Origin: an uncultured Fimbriimonadales bacterium
GTDB taxonomy: Bacteria; Armatimonadota; Fimbriimonadia; Fimbriimonadales; GBS-DC
Direction: 5' to 3'
NCBI GenBank assembly: GCA_937925775.1
Contig: CALAMM010000112.1
Coordinates: forward strand, 1-5,433
DNA length: 5,433 nt
In this document: positions 1-5,433 of the stretch, piece by piece
Numbering within the stretch: position 1 is the stretch's first letter
How the letters are laid out: each line of letters starts with the position of its first letter
Translations under genes and position numbers: made by a program
The notes under the pieces: model-generated
The model's database searches: none
Seen by the model: the letters and a program-made list of their open reading frames with translations, nothing else
What the model was told of the DNA's origin: nothing

Positions 1-78
1 GGCAGGCTTCGGAGTCTGCCCCTACATCCTGCGACTGGGCGAAGCCCGACGCCGTAGGGGCAGATTCCCGTGCCTGTC
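1..78. repeat. Head-to-head pair of short palindromic intergenic repeats
   Basis: Seen: bases 15-25 (TCTGCCCCTAC) are the exact reverse complement of bases 54-64 (GTAGGGGCAGA). The similarity continues outward, so 1-25 read on the minus strand and 54-78 read on the plus strand are two diverged copies of one unit of about 25 bases, starting GTAGGGGCAGA and ending GCCTG(C/T)C. Each copy is itself roughly palindromic, since GGCAG near one end can pair with CTGCC or a near match at the other. The 28 bases between them contain a second small hairpin (GGGC at 37-40, GCCC at 44-47, loop GAA). The whole stretch could fold as one long cruciform or RNA hairpin. Inference: a REP-like or MITE-like dispersed repeat. 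It could also act as a transcription terminator for a gene to the left, although no T-run follows. The element may begin before base 1. Confidence 0.6.
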
Positions 79-361
79 ATCGGTTCAGCGGCGCAACTGC
101 CTTTCCCTGCCTCGGCACAGCTCTTACGAAACGCACAATTAGTGCAGATTGTCCTTCAGTCCCATAGAGTTAGATTCCCCTCCCACGTGGTATGTCTTGA
201 GCATTTCGATGACCGCTTCCGCGTCTCAGCTGCCCACAAGGCGTCGCAGGTGCTTGCGCTGGGCTAAAAAGAGGTCAAGACCCCACGAAAACCTTGTTGT
301 GTCCAAACCCTGCCCTGCTCCGCTTGCAGGAAATCTCCCTCCGAACGCGAACATACCTGCC
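79..361. other. Non-coding upstream region of ligA
   Basis: I see no convincing gene in these bases. Open frames here are short, lack a ribosome binding site and do not resemble a known protein. The frame of ligA is open back to base 149, but the extra 71 codons are low-complexity and unlike any ligase N-terminus. Visible signals are a small inverted repeat, GCAC-AATTA-GTGC at 133-145, a weak promoter-like pair at 149-176, and a purine-rich AAAGAGGT near 269-276 that has no start codon at a suitable distance. No Shine-Dalgarno sequence precedes the ligA ATG, so ligA translation may start without one. Confidence 0.5.
149..176 (+). promoter_or_regulatory. Weak sigma-70-type promoter candidate upstream of ligA
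   Basis: TTGTCC at 149-154 (4 of 6 matches to TTGACA) and TAGATT at 171-176 (4 of 6 matches to TATAAT) are separated by 16 bases. This would start a transcript near 183, leaving a leader of almost 180 bases before the ligA ATG. The match is weak enough to arise by chance. It is listed because it is the best pair I found in the region. Confidence 0.2.
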
Positions 362-2407
362 ATGACCCGCGAACAGGCGCAAGCGCGTATCGCCGAACTG
401 CGCAGGCTGGTGGAGTACCACAACTATCGCTACTATGTATTAGACCAGCCTGAGATCTCGGACGAGGAGTACGACGCGCTGTTCCGCGAGCTGCAGCAGC
501 TGGAAGCGCAGTTTCCTGAGTTCATCACGCCCGACTCGCCCACGCAGCGCGTCGGTGCGCCCCCGCTCAGCGCGTTCCCCGAACATGCGCACCGCGAGAC
601 AATGCTCAGCCTTGACAACGCCTTCAGCGAGGAAGAGTTGCTTGCGTTCGACCAGCGCGTGAAGCGGTTCTTAGACCTTCCGCAGGAGGCGGACATCGAG
701 TACACCTGTGAGCTGAAGATAGACGGGCTGGCGGTCTCGCTCACTTACGAGGAGGGCGTGCTGACGGTAGGGGCGACGCGCGGCGACGGTGTGCGCGGCG
801 AGGAGGTGACGCCCAACATCCGCACCGTGCGCCAAATCCCGCTGCGCCTACGCAGTGAAGACAGCCTGTTCGACGCGCCACCGCGCCTTATTGAGGTGCG
901 CGGCGAGGTGTATCTCAGTTATCAGGAGTTTGAGCGCATCAACCATGAGCGGGCGCAAGCAGGCGAGCCACTGTTTGCGAACCCGCGCAACGCCGCCGCA
1001 GGGAGCCTACGCCAACTCGACTCGCGCATCACCGCCCGACGACGCCTGCGATTCTGGGCGTACGGCGTGGGCTACTGCGAGGGCATCGAGTTCGCGACCC
1101 AGTGGGACATCCTGCAGCAACTCAAGCGCTGGGGCTTCCCCGTGAACCCGCACACGCGCCTTGTGAAGACCATCCACGAAGCGATTGAGTTCTGCCGCGC
1201 GTGGAGCCGCCGCCGCGCCGAACTGGACTACGCCACCGACGGCGTGGTGATTAAGGTCAACCGCATAGCGTGGCAGCGCCAGCTCGGCGCCACCGCCCGC
1301 GCACCCCGCTGGGCAATCGCCTATAAGTACCCCGCCGCGCAGGCGATTACCACCTTGCTGGAGGTGCGCTGGCAGGTCGGGCGCACTGGCGTGCTGACCC
1401 CCGTGGCGATAATGGAGCCTGTGCAGGTGGGTGGCGTCACGGTCGCTCGCGCCACCCTGCACAATATCGACTACATCCGCGAGAAAGACATCCGCCTCGG
1501 CGACCGCGTAGTAATCCAGCGCGCGGGCGAGGTCATCCCTGAAGTGGTGTCCGTGCTGACCGACGCACGCGACGGCGACGAAATCCCCATCGAGCCGCCG
1601 ACGCAGTGCCCAGCATGCGGCGCACGGGTGGAACGCGCGGAGGACGAAGCCGCCCTGCGCTGCATCAACCTCGCCTGCCCCGCCCAGATTGTGGAGCGCA
1701 TCCGCCACTTCACCAGTCGCAACGCGATGAACATCGAAGGCGTCGGCGACAAGTGGGTGCAACGACTCTTCGACTTGGGCTACATCAAGGACCCTGCCGA
1801 CCTGTATTCCCTCCCTCAGCACCGCGACGCGCTGGTTCAACTGGAACGCAGCGGCGAGAAACTGGTGAGCAACCTGCTGAACGCGATTGAAAAGAGCAAG
1901 CAGAACCCGCTGGAGCGACTGATTTTCGCGCTGGGCATCCGCCATGTGGGCGAACACGCCGCGCGCCTGTTAGCCGAGCATTTCGGCAGCCTCGACGCGC
2001 TCATGAACGCGCGTGAAGAGCAAATTATGCAAATTCACGGCATAGGACCTGAGACCGCGCGCGAGGTGGTGGAGTTCTTTGCCCGTCCTGAGAACCGCGC
2101 CGTAATCGAGAAACTGCGCCGAGCAGGGGTGCGCATGGAAGCCGAGCGGAAAGAGCGCAAGGCGACGCCGTTCGCGGGGATGACCTTCGTGTTCACAGGC
2201 GAGCTGCAGTCCTACACGCGCGAGCAAGCCGAGGCGCTGGTGCGCGAACTGGGCGGACGCGCCACCTCCAGCGTGAGTAAAGCAACGACTTATGTGGTCG
2301 CAGGGCCTGGGGCGGGGAGCAAACTGCAGAAAGCGCTGGAGCTGGGAATCCCTGTTTTGGACGAGGCGCAGTTTCTGGCGATGGTGCGCGCGGCGCAGGG
2401 CGAATAA
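362..2407 (+). CDS. ligA: NAD+-dependent DNA ligase LigA
   Basis: LigA seals single-strand nicks in duplex DNA during replication and repair, using NAD+ to form a ligase-AMP intermediate. The protein has 681 residues, normal for the family. The N-terminal Ia domain (about 1-65) carries the expected YHNYRYYVLD and DSPTQRVG motifs for NAD+ binding. The adenylation domain follows, with CELKIDG at 116-122, where K119 is the AMP-accepting lysine. It continues with VRGEVY at 179-184, NPRNAAAGSLRQ at 208-219, DGVVIKVN at 293-300 and AIAYKYPA at 318-325. An OB-fold follows. The four zinc ligands are C416, C419, C434 and C439. Helix-hairpin-helix repeats span roughly 455-590, including GIRHVGEHAA and IHGIGPETA. 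A BRCT domain (about 602-678) begins FAGMTFVFTGEL. The ATG at 362 matches the usual N-terminus; the frame is open further upstream but that part is not ligase-like. No Shine-Dalgarno sequence is visible. All key residues are present, so the gene should be functional. Confidence 0.98.
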   Translation: MTREQAQARIAELRRLVEYHNYRYYVLDQPEISDEEYDALFRELQQLEAQFPEFITPDSPTQRVGAPPLSAFPEHAHRETMLSLDNAFSEEELLAFDQRVKRFLDLPQEADIEYTCELKIDGLAVSLTYEEGVLTVGATRGDGVRGEEVTPNIRTVRQIPLRLRSEDSLFDAPPRLIEVRGEVYLSYQEFERINHERAQAGEPLFANPRNAAAGSLRQLDSRITARRRLRFWAYGVGYCEGIEFATQWDILQQLKRWGFPVNPHTRLVKTIHEAIEFCRAWSRRRAELDYATDGVVIKVNRIAWQRQLGATARAPRWAIAYKYPAAQAITTLLEVRWQVGRTGVLTPVAIMEPVQVGGVTVARATLHNIDYIREKDIRLGDRVVIQRAGEVIPEVVSVLTDARDGDEIPIEPPTQCPACGARVERAEDEAALRCINLACPAQIVERIRHFTSRNAMNIEGVGDKWVQRLFDLGYIKDPADLYSLPQHRDALVQLERSGEKLVSNLLNAIEKSKQNPLERLIFALGIRHVGEHAARLLAEHFGSLDALMNAREEQIMQIHGIGPETAREVVEFFARPENRAVIEKLRRAGVRMEAERKERKATPFAGMTFVFTGELQSYTREQAEALVRELGGRATSSVSKATTYVVAGPGAGSKLQKALELGIPVLDEAQFLAMVRAAQGE

Positions 2408-2428
2408 AGGACGGCGTCGTTTGCCGTT
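2403..2428 (-). terminator. Probable intrinsic terminator of rnpB
   Basis: On the minus strand, just past the rnpB 3' end, ACGGC (2427-2423) can pair with GCCGT (2415-2411) around a 7-base loop. CCTTTATT follows, a short T-rich tail. The stem is only 5 pairs plus possible G-U pairs and the tail is interrupted, so termination may be weak. On the plus strand the same hairpin has no T-run, so it does not look like a ligA terminator. The tail overlaps the ligA stop codon (2405-2407). Confidence 0.4.
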
Positions 2429-2432
2429 GCGA

Positions 2433-2777
2433 CTTGCCTGCTGGCGTGTAAGCCGGGTTCTGTTTGAGGCGGCGATCTCTCTGGGGCGTTCGCTTACGCG
2501 AAGCCTCACGCGGTCTACCCGGAGGGTCGGCGGAGCGCGTCATCCCCTCCCTACATGACCTTGCTCCCTGTGGGGCTTGCCCAGCCGATCGCTCGCGCGA
2601 ACGCTGGTGCGCTCTTACCGCACCGTTGCACCCTTACCCCGAACGGGGCGGTTTGCGTTTCTGTGGCGCTCGCCGTCGCCGAGAAACCTCGACGCCTGGG
2701 GGTTACCCAGCACAGTCTCCTGCGGAGCCCGGACTTTCCTCGCCCAAATCGGGCGCCGCCGCCCAGCCAGCAGGCAC
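2433..2777 (-). ncRNA. rnpB: RNase P RNA (type A), catalytic subunit of ribonuclease P
   Basis: This is the ribozyme that cleaves 5' leaders from pre-tRNAs, acting with the small RnpA protein. Read on the minus strand, all conserved blocks occur in order: GAGGAAAGTCCGGGCTCC near the 5' end (P4/CR-I), CACAGAAACGCAAACCGCC, GGTAAGGGTGCAACGGTG followed by CGGTAAGAGCGCACC (P10-P12 core), GGGAGCAAGG, the GGGTAGACC loop (plus-strand 2512-2520), whose GGU should pair with the tRNA CCA end, and ACAGAACCCGGCTTAC near the 3' end. The ends close as a perfect 10-pair P1 helix: GCCTGCTGGC (2775-2766) with GCCAGCAGGC (2445-2436). The P1 helix and promoter spacing fix the ends to within a few bases. Length of about 345 is normal for type A. 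Open reading frames overlapping it on either strand are not genes. Confidence 0.97.
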
Positions 2778-2805
2778 TTTAATTCTACCCAAAATACGGT
2801 ATAAT
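2778..2805 (+). promoter_or_regulatory. Promoter of the ExoD-family gene, producing a leaderless mRNA
   Basis: TATAAT at 2800-2805 is a perfect -10 box. Standard spacing puts the transcript start at 2812 or 2813, the latter being the first base of the GTG start codon, so the mRNA would have no 5' leader. The -35 match is poor (TTTAAT at 2778-2783, 16 bases upstream). The promoter faces and overlaps that of rnpB. Confidence 0.6.
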
Positions 2806-2810
2806 CTCAC
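2782..2810 (-). promoter_or_regulatory. rnpB promoter
   Basis: On the minus strand, GTGAGA (2810-2805; 4 of 6 matches to TTGACA) and TAGAAT (2787-2782; 5 of 6 matches to TATAAT) are separated by exactly 17 bases. The predicted start falls at about 2775, the first base of the P1 helix of RNase P RNA. The agreement between promoter spacing and the independently deduced RNA end supports the call. Its -35 box overlaps the -10 box of the opposite promoter. Confidence 0.65.
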
Positions 2811-2812
2811 AG

Positions 2813-3445
2813 GTGAGTACCAAGACGCCTCCCACCGAGCCGCGCCTTTCGGAACTGTTCGCCCGCGCGCTGGATGCGAATCAGGACGGTGTGGTGGTGT
2901 TAGGAGAAGTGCTGGATCGGGCAGGCGACCGCGGCTACGGGTTCCTCCTGATCCTGCTTGCGATTCCCGCGTTTATTCCCGTATTGCCGCCGGGCACTTC
3001 GGGCGTGCTGGGCGCGCTGATGACACTGGTCGCGCTGCAAATGCTGCTCGGCTTGAAGCAGCCTTGGTTTCCGCGTCGCTGGAGAGCGAAAGTGCTGTCG
3101 CCGAAAGTCGTGGCGGCGTTGCAGACGCGCGGCGTCGCCCTGCTACGCAAAATCGAGAAGGTCTCCCACCCGCGCGGCAGACGCCTCACCCGCAACGGGC
3201 TAATCCTTCGGCTGAGCGCAATCATCGTGATCGGGCTGGCGCTGGTCCTGTCCTCGCCGATGCCGTTTATGAATACGCTCCCTGCACTGGGCGTGCTGCT
3301 CATCGGCGTTGGACTGGCGAACCGCGATAGTTATTTGCTGGGCGCAGGCTGGCTGGTGGGCGTTGTGGTCGCCCTGATTATGGCGCTGGGTGTGGACGCG
3401 CTCCTGCACTTGGGACGCGCTCTCAGAGACACGATCGGGCTGTAG
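2813..3445 (+). CDS. ExoD-family (exopolysaccharide synthesis) membrane protein
   Basis: The 210-residue product resembles the ExoD family (Pfam ExoD), small inner-membrane proteins named after a rhizobial gene needed for exopolysaccharide production and alkali tolerance. The biochemical activity of the family is not known. A cytosolic N-terminus with the family-type LSELFARAL (12-20) leads to GDRGYGFLLILLAIPAFIP (38-56), then LPPGTSGVLGALMTLVALQMLLG (58-80) and the PWFPRRW motif (84-90). A basic loop (about 91-130) follows. Hydrophobic segments lie at about 131-148, 153-169 and 174-196, with the typical SPMPFMNTLPALG at 148-160 and a following RD at 171-172. GTG at 2813 is the only usable start: the frame has a stop at 2780-2782, there is no other start codon between, and LSELF lies just 12 residues in. 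No separate ribosome binding site is possible, consistent with a leaderless mRNA. Its stop is one base from the stop of the convergent sigma-factor gene. I recognise the family, not a specific role here. Confidence 0.85.
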   Translation: MSTKTPPTEPRLSELFARALDANQDGVVVLGEVLDRAGDRGYGFLLILLAIPAFIPVLPPGTSGVLGALMTLVALQMLLGLKQPWFPRRWRAKVLSPKVVAALQTRGVALLRKIEKVSHPRGRRLTRNGLILRLSAIIVIGLALVLSSPMPFMNTLPALGVLLIGVGLANRDSYLLGAGWLVGVVVALIMALGVDALLHLGRALRDTIGL

Positions 3446-3446
3446 G

Positions 3447-4023
3447 CTATTCCTGCCTTAGGTAGATTTCCAGCTTCTGACGGAGCAACTCGCGGGCGCG
3501 ATGGAGGCGCGCTTTCACCGCCGCTTGCGTTAGCCAGTTTCTGAGCAGTCTCTTCAGTGGACAGCCCCTCGATATCGCGCAGTTGCAGCACAGGGCGCAG
3601 CGAGTCGGGCAACTCCGCCACCGCTTGCTGCACGCGCTCGCGGAGGTCGTTCTCAATCGCGATGGCTTCGGGGTCTTGGGAATACTGGTCGATGAGCTGG
3701 CGCAGAATCTCCCTCCCCTCGTCGCTGTTGAGCGGGTCGTCGAGCGAGTAGAAGCGATCTAGGTCGCGGCGGGCGCGAATACAGAGCCGCCGCGCGATGG
3801 TGTAAAGCCAAGTGGCGAAGTTGGCATCGCCTCGAAACTGCTGCAACGCTTTGAACGCGCTCAGCAGGGCATCCTGCAGCACATCGTGCGTCGTGTCGGG
3901 GTTGCCACCGCACACTTTAAGCAGCGAGCGGAACACCTTGTCGCGATGGCGCGCCCAAAGTCGGTCAAAGGCGCGTTCATCGCCCTGTTTCGCCGCTTCT
4001 ATCAGATACGCATCGTCATGCAT
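3447..4023 (-). pseudogene. ECF-type RNA polymerase sigma factor with a frameshift in region 4
   Basis: ECF sigma factors bind core RNA polymerase and direct it to -35/-10 promoters of stress or envelope genes. From ATG at 4023, region 2 is clear at residues 4-86 (AYLIEAAKQGDERAFDRLW, then DVLQDALLSAFKAL and FATWLYTIARRL). The region 4 start follows at about 128-163, with AVAELPDSLRPVLQLRDIEG and LSTEETAQKL. After L163 (codon 3537-3535) the frame leaves the family: this frame runs to 3331, antisense to the ExoD gene, and encodes unrelated residues. The next frame, entered at 3533, gives LTQAAVKARLHRARELLRQK and ends at 3447. Two bases missing at about 3534 would restore a normal protein of about 192 residues with KLG-LTQAAVKARL. 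The restored stop sits one base from the ExoD stop, which supports it as the ancestral end. It is either a real loss-of-function mutation or a sequence error. No Shine-Dalgarno sequence and no adjacent anti-sigma gene are visible. Confidence 0.85.
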
Positions 4024-4035
4024 CGTCGTCGTTAA

Positions 4036-5433
4036 TTACGGGTTTGCGGTGAAGGTTTGCACTTCGCCTGCCTGCAGAGTGAGCGTGGGATAGACCACGA
4101 GGTTGGCGAATCGGCGCAGGTATGCGCCCCCTGCGTTCTGCGCCTCGGTGTGCGCCTTGCCCAGCGACTCCAGCCATGCAGGGTTGAAAACCAGCCCCGC
4201 GCGTTGATACACTTCGGGAGCCAATGCGTAATCCCAGAGGACGAGGCGCTTGCTCTCTTGGCGTGTGGTCTGCAAGAGGCTCTGAAAATCGGTTGCGGGA
4301 TCGAGCCAGCAGCTGGCGTCGATGGCTTGCGCTCTGCCAGCCGCGTAGTAGCGCAGCCACTCCGCTAAGCGCGTGGCGGCCACAAGTATATCGCCGTCGC
4401 GAATGCCCGTAGCGAACGCCTCCGCTTCCTGTCGCTCGCCGTCATGTTCGGGCGAACGCAGGGTCGCCGCTTTCATCAGCCCAAACACAAGCATCGTGAG
4501 CACAAGCGCAGGGAGTACGAAACTCACCCGCCGTATATCCTCCTCCACATAGCTACCCAGCCAGCCACCCAGCCCCACCAACGCCCAGAACAGCGTCCAT
4601 AGATAGAACGCTTGACGGTCGCCCTGCCATAAAACGAGGATAAGTAGCGACACAAGCAGCGCGCCGCCGCCCAACCCACGCACCGCGCTCACCAGCCGAT
4701 CGGTCGGCACGCGCTCCCCTGAGAACAGGAGAGACCCAAGCACAATTACAAACACCAACGCAAGCAACAGAAAGAAGCCCTTGATGAGCGAGACAAACCC
4801 GCCGCCCAGCACATATTGGTACACATCACGCACGCGGAAGGGCTGCCCCAGCGACAGCAGGAAACTCTGCATCTGCTCCCCCAGCATGCGCCAGTAGAGA
4901 CCTGAGTAGCGCGGGACATCGATGGCGCTGGCGCCTTCGCCAGTCCAGAACCATTCCACTAACGCGGGTTTCGGGCGCACCGCGCCGCCGACCTGCGCCT
5001 GCAGGGGTAGCACAGCGAAGTAGACAACAAGGTAGCCCACGAGCGCGACGCCCAACGCCGCGCCCAGCAGCCCTGCACCCCCACCACGACGCAAGGCGAG
5101 AACCCCCGCTACCAGCGCGGGAATCAGCGCAAACAAATTCACCAACCCCAGCACGCCCGCCCACATGCCCAGCTGCACGCCACCTGCAGAATCCAGCTCG
5201 CGCGTCGCCAACCAGCGAATCGCGCTCAGCCCCCACCACGCCATTAACACCAGCGAAAGCGACGCCACAGGCAACATCGACGCGCTAACCCACGCCACAT
5301 TCGCGCCGTAAAAGAAGAACACTATCCAACCGCTCAATCCCACGCTCAGCCCTGTAAGGCGCAAGACCCGATACAGGATAAGCCCCGAAAGCCAGATGCT
5401 GAGCGCACTTACCATCTGCGCAGCGTCCACAAG
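4036..5433 (-). CDS. Multi-pass membrane protein, C-terminal part (possible GT-C type glycosyltransferase)
   Basis: The frame is open to the right edge (5433), so the N-terminus is missing. The ATG at 5430 is probably internal, because the protein there is already entering a membrane segment. Of the 464 residues counted from that ATG, about nine hydrophobic stretches are visible, near 7-22, 30-48, 52-70, 89-112, 118-143, 212-237, 253-269, 275-291 and 302-320. A larger non-membrane loop lies between the fifth and sixth (about 145-210). The last 140 residues are soluble and contain GDILVAATRLAEWLRYYAAGR at 346-366, like the C-terminal extracytoplasmic part of lipid-linked-sugar transferases (GT-C/PMT-like). 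That assignment is by general architecture only. The catalytic acidic motif expected near the N-terminus lies outside the window. The stop TAA (4038-4036) is 12 bases before the sigma-factor ATG and in the same frame, so the two are probably co-transcribed. Confidence 0.6.
   Translation of the reverse strand, partial: LVDAAQMVSALSIWLSGLILYRVLRLTGLSVGLSGWIVFFFYGANVAWVSASMLPVASLSLVLMAWWGLSAIRWLATRELDSAGGVQLGMWAGVLGLVNLFALIPALVAGVLALRRGGGAGLLGAALGVALVGYLVVYFAVLPLQAQVGGAVRPKPALVEWFWTGEGASAIDVPRYSGLYWRMLGEQMQSFLLSLGQPFRVRDVYQYVLGGGFVSLIKGFFLLLALVFVIVLGSLLFSGERVPTDRLVSAVRGLGGGALLVSLLILVLWQGDRQAFYLWTLFWALVGLGGWLGSYVEEDIRRVSFVLPALVLTMLVFGLMKAATLRSPEHDGERQEAEAFATGIRDGDILVAATRLAEWLRYYAAGRAQAIDASCWLDPATDFQSLLQTTRQESKRLVLWDYALAPEVYQRAGLVFNPAWLESLGKAHTEAQNAGGAYLRRFANLVVYPTLTLQAGEVQTFTANP

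Noticed and set aside
139..225. Minus-strand stretch reading DAEAVIEMLKTYHVGGESNS and ending LKDNLH before a stop
   Set aside because: It looks protein-like and follows a longer open stretch after one stop codon, which suggested a decayed gene. But 28 codons between stops is too short to support this, and I could match it to nothing.
70..267. Open frame of 65 codons on the plus strand ahead of ligA
   Set aside because: It starts inside the inverted repeat, has no ribosome binding site and gives a protein with no recognisable motif or membrane segment. A chance open frame is the simpler reading.
149..361. N-terminal extension of LigA by 71 residues
   Set aside because: The extra residues are not ligase-like. 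The ATG at 362 gives the standard family N-terminus and total length.
1007..1957. Minus-strand open frame of 316 codons inside ligA
   Set aside because: It lies wholly antisense to an intact ligA. Long antisense frames are common opposite GC-rich coding sequence, and the composition (rich in H, A, V, D) is that of a shadow frame.
2811..2817. AGGTGAG as a Shine-Dalgarno site for a start inside the ExoD-family gene
   Set aside because: It resembles the anti-SD complement, but no ATG, GTG or TTG follows in frame at a suitable distance, and the GTG used as the start lies within this motif.
2464..3330. Plus-strand open frame of 288 codons across rnpB and the ExoD-family gene
   Set aside because: It crosses the antisense of a structural RNA and then reads the ExoD-family gene in the wrong frame. 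The residues are arginine-rich and shadow-like.
3331..3446. True C-terminus of the sigma factor in the unshifted frame
   Set aside because: These residues have no sigma-factor character and are antisense to the ExoD-family gene, whereas the shifted frame restores the conserved helix-turn-helix and ends one base from the neighbouring stop.
3525..3545. Programmed ribosomal frameshifting in the sigma gene
   Set aside because: I see no slippery run, no in-frame stop at the shift point, no Shine-Dalgarno-like stimulator and no obvious downstream structure, so a mutation or sequence error is more likely.

Overview
The window is bacterial, GC-rich and gene-dense. It carries one complete protein gene of certain identity (NAD+-dependent DNA ligase, ligA), one structural RNA gene of certain identity (type A RNase P RNA, rnpB), one small membrane protein of the ExoD family, an ECF-type RNA polymerase sigma factor whose reading frame is broken near its C-terminus, and the C-terminal part of a large multi-pass membrane protein that runs off the right edge. 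A type A RNase P RNA together with LigA and an ECF sigma factor places it firmly in Bacteria. The phylum cannot be read safely from the window. The GC-rich coding, a promoter that leaves no leader on the ExoD mRNA, and a palindromic intergenic repeat built on GTAGGGGCAGA would suit groups such as Armatimonadota, Chloroflexota or Deinococcota, but this is a guess.

Layout. Positions 1-78 hold two head-to-head copies of a short palindromic repeat. Positions 79-361 show no convincing gene and only weak promoter-like signals. ligA runs rightwards at 362-2407. rnpB lies on the minus strand at about 2433-2777, tail-to-tail with ligA, and its probable terminator hairpin sits against the ligA stop codon. 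A gap of only 35 bases (2778-2812) separates the rnpB 5' end from the ExoD-family gene (2813-3445, plus strand). This gap holds two divergent, overlapping promoters: one for rnpB and one with a perfect TATAAT whose predicted start coincides with the GTG start codon. The ExoD gene converges on the sigma-factor gene (4023 down to 3447), with a single base between the two stop codons. Upstream of the sigma gene on the minus strand, 12 bases away and in the same frame, is the membrane protein (5433 down to 4036).

How the genes relate. ligA and rnpB are housekeeping functions (DNA nick sealing and tRNA 5' maturation) and are neighbours without an obvious functional link. The sigma factor and the membrane protein probably form one transcription unit on the minus strand. 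No anti-sigma factor is visible beside the sigma gene.

Most worth a second look: the two-base frame break inside the DNA-recognition helix region of the sigma factor, the overlapping rnpB/leaderless-mRNA promoter, and the inverted repeat pair at the left edge. I see no sign of a mobile element gene, CRISPR array, tRNA, defence system or other clearly new system.
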